A DNA stretch of 18,411 bases from JAQIBY01 sp051747965 (GTDB lineage Bacteria > Bacteroidota > Bacteroidia > Bacteroidales > ML635J-15). The first letter of the stretch is position 1. Each line of letters starts with the position of its first letter. The notes under the pieces were generated by a model. It was not told the origin of the DNA. It saw nothing but the letters and a program-made list of their open reading frames with translations, and searched no databases. Both the position numbers and the translations under genes were made by a program. Below, in pieces: positions 14,308 through 18,411 of this stretch. Where the stretch lies: the NCBI GenBank assembly GCA_051747965.1, contig JBNJGS010000058.1, positions 1-18,411 of the forward strand, given 5' to 3'.

Positions 14308-16014
14308 ATGATCGCAGTCAAGAATAAAATAACAAAAGGTCAAGAATTCATTGATTTTGAAAGAAAGTTCGTCATGGCCCTTAGCCTGATTGCAGGCATA
14401 ATGGCTCTTGTGGGAACGATCATCAACATCAGCCTGGGTTTCCCCCTGATATTGTACCTGATTCCTTTTGTCGGCGCCCTGTTATACGCTTACACTTATT
14501 ATCTGGCGTGGAAATCGACAAAAATGTTGCTGGCCAAATGGCTTGTCACCATACTCAGCCTCCTCATTGTCAACTCCCTCTGGTTTTTCAATTACGGATC
14601 AGACGGACCGGCACCTTACTTTTTTGTTGTTCTGTACAGTATTTTGATTTTTACCTGGTCGGGACGCACCCTGGTATATATTACCATTGCCATGGGCCTG
14701 AACCTGCTGGGCATTTTTCTGCTTGATCTTTATGTACCAGGCCTTACCGGAGAATATGAATCCGAGCTAACCCGCCTGGTTGACACCTATACGGGGATTT
14801 TGATTTATATTGCCATCATTTTCGTCATTCTACGACTCTCAAAGCACGCCTATATTAAGGCATACCGCGAAGCAAGGCAGGCAGACATGCTCAAATCGGC
14901 CTTTTTGGCAAACATGAGTCACGAAATACGCACACCGCTGAATGCCATTCTGGGTTTTAGTGAAATGATGACAAAGCGCAATTTGACATCAACTCAGAAA
15001 CATGAATTTCATAAGATCATCAAAGAAAACAATGATCAATTGCTGCAGGTGATCAATGATATTTTGGATGTATCAAAAATTGAAGCCAGGGAACTGGAAT
15101 TAAACCCGGCTGTTCATAATATTACAGAAATACTTGAAAATCTGAAACATACATTTGACCAATTCCTCGAAAATCAAAATAAACCGGAGGTAACACTTTC
15201 ATTTGAATACCCCGGTGAGAAAATATATCTGGAAACTGACAAGTCACGGCTGAGACAAGTGCTGACAAATTTGTTAAGCAATGCCATAAAATTCACACAT
15301 GAAGGCAAAGTTGAACTGAAATGTGAAGTTCAGGAAGACAGTGTTCAGTTTTCTGTTACCGACACCGGCATAGGCATAAGCAAAAGTGATCAGGAAAATA
15401 TTTTCAAACGTTTCTACAAGGTTTCCGATACCATCAATGATGAAGTGTATAGTGGCACAGGAATTGGCCTGTTTATAACAGAGCATCTTGTTCAACTCCT
15501 TGGCGGAGAACTGAAGGTGAGTTCAGAAGTAGGCAAGGGTTCAACATTCAGTTTTGCATTGCCCAAAAAGAATTTTTCCACAGAACTCCCCGCTCCGGAG
15601 AAAAGCATACAGGCAGATACAGAACCTGATCTGAGTGAGATTAAAGTCATTGTTGCTGAAGACGACAAATTCAATCAGCACTTTTTTAAGCAGATATTGA
15701 ACAGTTTTGGCATCAACCCCATTCAGGTAACCGATGGCAATAAAGTCATGGATGCCATCAGGGAGCATCCGGATACAGACATCATCCTCATGGATTTAAA
15801 AATGCCGGATCTGGCGGGTACAGCCGCCATGAAAAAAATCCGAAAATTCAACTCTTCCGTGTACATCATCGCTCAAACGGCACATGCCATGGCTGAAGAC
15901 GAAGCCAAAACCATAAAAGAAGGATTTGATGATTACATTTCCAAGCCCATAGATACGGAGATTTTGAAACGCAAACTGCTGAAAGGCATTAACAAAAAAA
16001 GGAAGAACAAGTAA
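14308..16014 (+). CDS. Membrane-bound hybrid histidine kinase with receiver domain
   Basis: 568 residues. Residues about 20-180 carry about six hydrophobic segments that act as an integral membrane sensor with no large periplasmic loop. A linker leads to the HisKA domain: FLANMSHEIRTPLN with the phosphorylated His205. The HATPase domain shows the N box (LLSNAIKFTHEG), DTGIGIS (G1) and GTGIGLFI (G2). A receiver domain from about residue 445 has the acidic pair EDD, the phosphoacceptor Asp496 in ILMDLKMP, a Thr in AQTAHA, and the conserved Lys in DYISKPID. All key residues are present, so it should autophosphorylate and pass phosphate to its own receiver. There is no HPt or DNA-binding domain, so output must go through a separate protein that is not encoded here. 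A promoter-like site lies just ahead. An ATG at 14303 stops after two codons, so 14308 is the start. Confidence 0.93.
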   Translation: MIAVKNKITKGQEFIDFERKFVMALSLIAGIMALVGTIINISLGFPLILYLIPFVGALLYAYTYYLAWKSTKMLLAKWLVTILSLLIVNSLWFFNYGSDGPAPYFFVVLYSILIFTWSGRTLVYITIAMGLNLLGIFLLDLYVPGLTGEYESELTRLVDTYTGILIYIAIIFVILRLSKHAYIKAYREARQADMLKSAFLANMSHEIRTPLNAILGFSEMMTKRNLTSTQKHEFHKIIKENNDQLLQVINDILDVSKIEARELELNPAVHNITEILENLKHTFDQFLENQNKPEVTLSFEYPGEKIYLETDKSRLRQVLTNLLSNAIKFTHEGKVELKCEVQEDSVQFSVTDTGIGISKSDQENIFKRFYKVSDTINDEVYSGTGIGLFITEHLVQLLGGELKVSSEVGKGSTFSFALPKKNFSTELPAPEKSIQADTEPDLSEIKVIVAEDDKFNQHFFKQILNSFGINPIQVTDGNKVMDAIREHPDTDIILMDLKMPDLAGTAAMKKIRKFNSSVYIIAQTAHAMAEDEAKTIKEGFDDYISKPIDTEILKRKLLKGINKKRKNK

Positions 16015-16077
16015 AGAGCAGCAGATTTGCATAAGCGTAGTATTTTCTATTCTTTTGATCCGGCTAATTCAGGCAAT

Positions 16078-17016
16078 ATGCAAGAAAAACCATGGAATGA
16101 TTATCCGGGCTTTGTCCGCAGGCAGTTTGGCCGGCGCGTGCAGAAAATTTCTGTCAACACCGGTCTGGGTTGTCCGAATCTTGACGGCAAAATCAGTAAT
16201 CATGGCTGCACTTATTGCAACAACAGCAGTTTCAGTCCGTTTTACTGCCGGGCAGACAAATCTGTCAGCCAGCAACTGAAGGAAGGCATTGATTTTTTTT
16301 CGAAGAAGTACAAAGCCCAAAAATACCTGGCATATTTTCAAAGCTTTACGAACACTTATACCGGTTATGAGCATTTTCGCAGTCTCACAGAAGAAGCACT
16401 GTCTGTTGACGGTATTTGCGGACTGGTAATAGCCACCCGGCCGGATAGTATTACAGATGAGCAAATTTCCCTGCTGGATGATCTGGCAAAAGAGATGTAT
16501 GTGAGTCTGGAGTTTGGGGTAGAATCATGCATAGACCGCAGCCTGCAACGCATTCATCGTGGCCACGACTTTGCCTGTACGCAGGCGGCATTTACAAAGT
16601 GCCGCCCTAAGGCATTCAGAACCGGTGCTCATCTCATTCTGGGCCTGCCCGGAGAATCAAAAGAGGACATGCTGAAACAGGCTGATTGCATCAACAGGCT
16701 GAAACCAGATTCACTGAAACTACATCAGCTTCAGGTACTGAAAGACACGGCCTTGGCGGAAGAATTTAAACAAGTACCCGATGATTTTGTTAAGTTTTCA
16801 GCAGAAAGTTATATTCGCCTGGTAGCTGCATTTCTGGAAAAACTGAATCCGGAAATTGTGGTAGAACGATTCACCAGCGAATCGCCCAGGGAACTGGTAA
16901 TCAGTCCTGACTGGAAAGGTATGAAGAACTTTGAATTTGTGGATCAATTAAAAAAATACATGCTTACATCCGGCATATGGCAAGGTAAAGCATATGAACA
17001 ACATGCAGATTATTGA
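16078..17016 (+). CDS. YhcC-type radical SAM protein (TIGR01212 family)
   Basis: 312 residues from ATG 16078. The 4Fe-4S cysteines are in LGCPNLDGKISNHGCTYC (Cys32, Cys44, Cys47), the layout of the YhcC group rather than CX3CX2C. Later blocks GVESCIDRSLQRIHRGHDF and GAHLILGLPGES fit the same family. The reaction is unknown. Family members often sit near tRNA or nucleotide genes. A longer frame from TTG 16027 would add 17 residues (MHKRSIFYSFDPANSGN) that are not usual in relatives; WNDYPGFVRRQFGRRV right after the chosen ATG fits the normal N-terminus. The last 23 bases overlap the TatD-like gene, so they are probably translated from one message. The kinase gene ends 63 bases upstream, with no terminator seen between them. 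Confidence 0.85.
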   Translation: MQEKPWNDYPGFVRRQFGRRVQKISVNTGLGCPNLDGKISNHGCTYCNNSSFSPFYCRADKSVSQQLKEGIDFFSKKYKAQKYLAYFQSFTNTYTGYEHFRSLTEEALSVDGICGLVIATRPDSITDEQISLLDDLAKEMYVSLEFGVESCIDRSLQRIHRGHDFACTQAAFTKCRPKAFRTGAHLILGLPGESKEDMLKQADCINRLKPDSLKLHQLQVLKDTALAEEFKQVPDDFVKFSAESYIRLVAAFLEKLNPEIVVERFTSESPRELVISPDWKGMKNFEFVDQLKKYMLTSGIWQGKAYEQHADY

Positions 17017-17647
17017 CATACATACGCACAGCGAATCCGGAAATGAGGATCATATTGAGATTGTGAGCCACTTTCACCGCAGTCCTATTCCCGATACACC
17101 ATGGTTTTCCATGGGGATACATCCCTGGCATGCCGAAAAAACAGATATCAATTCACTGATGGACGAATTATATCCCAAGGCATACAAGGCCTTTGCCATA
17201 GGGGAATGCGGACTTGACAGAGCATCCAGCGTAGCATGGGACACACAGATAGCCGTTTTCAAAGCCCAGATTGACCTGAGTGAGAGAATGAGGAAACCAC
17301 TGATTATTCATGCTGTGAAAGCCTATCCCGACATCATCGCTATGCACAAAATAAAGCGACCCAAACAGGCATGGATTATCCACGGCTACCAGGGCAATCA
17401 GCAAATCATGGAACAATGCACCGATCACGGGATATATCTCTCCTATGGCGACAAACTTATGCACGGCATAGAAGCACTTGAAACAACACTAAAGGCAAAC
17501 CCGTCCGGACTGCTGTTTTTGGAAACCGATGAAAGCAATATTGATATTGAAAAGATTTATGAGCAGGCAGCACGAATCAGGCAAATCAGTCCCGGGGATT
17601 TGGCAGAACAGATACAAAAGAATTTCAAAAGCATACAAAACAGATGA
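16994..17647 (+). CDS. tatD: Short TatD-family metal-dependent hydrolase
   Basis: 217 residues, shorter than the roughly 260 of classical TatD; short forms are usual in Bacteroidota. It is a TIM-barrel hydrolase with the two-metal site: HxH (His10, His12) in IDIHTHS, Glu71 in AIGECGLD, His106 in LIIHAVKA, His130 in IIHGYQG and Asp179 in LFLETDE. Relatives act as DNases, or possibly on other phosphoester or amide substrates. The chosen ATG lies inside the end of the radical SAM gene, and MQIIDIHTHS at ATG 17003 is a possible second start. The stop overlaps the next ATG by 4 bases (ATGA). Function in this organism is inferred only from the family. Confidence 0.9.
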   Translation: MNNMQIIDIHTHSESGNEDHIEIVSHFHRSPIPDTPWFSMGIHPWHAEKTDINSLMDELYPKAYKAFAIGECGLDRASSVAWDTQIAVFKAQIDLSERMRKPLIIHAVKAYPDIIAMHKIKRPKQAWIIHGYQGNQQIMEQCTDHGIYLSYGDKLMHGIEALETTLKANPSGLLFLETDESNIDIEKIYEQAARIRQISPGDLAEQIQKNFKSIQNR

Positions 17648-18363
17648 ACACAGACTGGCAGGAACGTAGCAGGATGCTATTGGGAGAAACCGGACTGGAA
17701 AACCTGTCATCAGCCTCTGTACTGGTTGCCGGTTTGGGCGGAGTAGGCTCCTGGGCTGCAGAACATCTGGCCCGCAGTGGCGTAGGGCACATCGGTCTGA
17801 TTGACGATGACAGGGTAAGTGTCACCAACATCAACAGACAACTACCGGCCCTTCATTCCACCATTGGCAGGCAAAAAACCTCGGTAATGAGAGAGCGGCT
17901 GCAGGATATCAACCCACAAATAAAAATAACGGTCCACCCCTGCTTTATCACCGGCGACAGCCTGCAAAGAGAGATTTCCATTGACAAACATGATTATGTT
18001 CTTGATTGCATCGATACCCTGACACCAAAAATTGAACTCATCAGCCACTGCCTGCAAAAAAAAGTACCTCACATGAGCTCACTGGGCTCAGCAGGAAAAA
18101 CCGACCCAAGGGCAATACAAATCAGCGATATAAGTAAGTCTTACAACTGCAACCTGGGACGCATACTAAGGAAACGATTACACAGGCAAGGTATTTACAA
18201 AGGATTTCCTGTGGTATTTTCAACAGAAAAGACCGATAAGTCAAAGATTGTTCTGGAACAAGGCCGTCACAAAGTTTCCAATGCAGGCACAATATCCCCC
18301 ATTCCATCAATTTTCGGTTCATTCATGGCCGCAGAAGCCATAAGATGGCTGGTGGAAAGGTGA
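17644..18363 (+). CDS. tcdA: tRNA threonylcarbamoyladenosine dehydratase (TcdA/CsdL-like)
   Basis: 239 residues, an E1-like ThiF-fold protein. It has the ATP-binding glycine loop AGLGGVGSW (residues 29-37), the acidic LIDDDRVSVTNINRQ (Asp54-56, Asn62, Asn64, Arg65) and Lys78. TcdA uses ATP to cyclise N6-threonylcarbamoyladenosine (t6A) at tRNA position 37 to the ct6A form. The C-terminal half lacks a rhodanese domain and is shorter than E. coli TcdA, as usual outside Proteobacteria. The start ATG overlaps the TatD-like stop by 4 bases, so the two are co-translated. A related reading as a general ThiF/MoeB adenylyltransferase is possible, but gene size and the conserved SSLGSAGKTDP segment favour TcdA. 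The last 48 bases of the window hold nothing recognisable. Confidence 0.87.
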   Translation: MNTDWQERSRMLLGETGLENLSSASVLVAGLGGVGSWAAEHLARSGVGHIGLIDDDRVSVTNINRQLPALHSTIGRQKTSVMRERLQDINPQIKITVHPCFITGDSLQREISIDKHDYVLDCIDTLTPKIELISHCLQKKVPHMSSLGSAGKTDPRAIQISDISKSYNCNLGRILRKRLHRQGIYKGFPVVFSTEKTDKSKIVLEQGRHKVSNAGTISPIPSIFGSFMAAEAIRWLVER

Positions 18364-18411
18364 GGGGAATTATATTTGGGAGTTGGGTTTCCAGGATGGT
18401 GGGATTTGAAG

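Noticed and set aside
16027..16077. Extension of the radical SAM gene to a TTG start
   Set aside because: The added 17 residues do not resemble the usual N-terminus and ATG 16078 gives the normal length.
1..18411. CRISPR arrays, tRNA genes, insertion sequences, prophage or toxin-antitoxin modules
   Set aside because: No regularly spaced repeats, cloverleaf-like sequence, transposase or integrase motifs, or small paired toxin/antitoxin genes were seen.

Overview
The window looks like a piece of chromosome from a Gram-negative member of the Bacteroidota, most likely a Bacteroidales/Marinilabiliales-like anaerobe or facultative anaerobe. The evidence is lpxB (an outer membrane with lipid A), a long Bacteroidota-type KamA radical SAM protein, weak or absent Shine-Dalgarno sequences at most starts, and several matches to the Bacteroidota promoter form TTTG-N(18-20)-TAnnTTTG. 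No rRNA, tRNA, CRISPR array, insertion sequence, integrase or phage gene was seen. The order is an inference; the phylum is fairly safe.

Layout. (1) 2-1654: a 5'-truncated fusion of a ketoacyl synthase III-like domain with a short-chain dehydrogenase/reductase (SDR) domain, followed by a doubtful 49-residue ORF. (2) 1924-4116: a long KamA-family radical SAM/PLP aminomutase transcribed alone, closed by a terminator with an 18-bp perfect stem. (3) 4383-7685, plus strand: a NimA-like flavin-binding protein, a class I methyltransferase, an NhaC-type antiporter with an extra exported N-terminal domain, and a small cysteine-rich membrane protein. They are tightly spaced or overlapping and form one probable operon. 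(4) 7743-11138, minus strand: surE, a small three-helix membrane protein, lpxB and a SpoIID-like secreted protein, with a good promoter just upstream of surE. (5) 11316-12692, plus strand: a small secreted protein with its own terminator, then a rhomboid protease with an acidic tail. (6) 12703-13971, minus strand: an alpha-oxoamine-synthase-family PLP enzyme. (7) 14308-18363, plus strand: a membrane hybrid histidine kinase, then a YhcC-type radical SAM protein, a short TatD-like hydrolase and TcdA, the last three with overlapping reading frames.

How the genes work together. The minus-strand block joins nucleotide or stress housekeeping (SurE) with lipid A synthesis (LpxB) and a probable cell-wall-associated SpoIID-like protein, which suggests an envelope-related operon. 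The TatD-TcdA end is a housekeeping pair linked to nucleic acid and tRNA modification. Most of the window is core-like. The points most worth a second look are the SDR domain in the first gene, whose catalytic Tyr is Phe; the exported domain on the NhaC antiporter and the Cys-rich mini-protein beside it; the long KamA with its large N-terminal extension; and the uncharacterised membrane protein between surE and lpxB. I found no clearly new multi-gene defence or mobile system.
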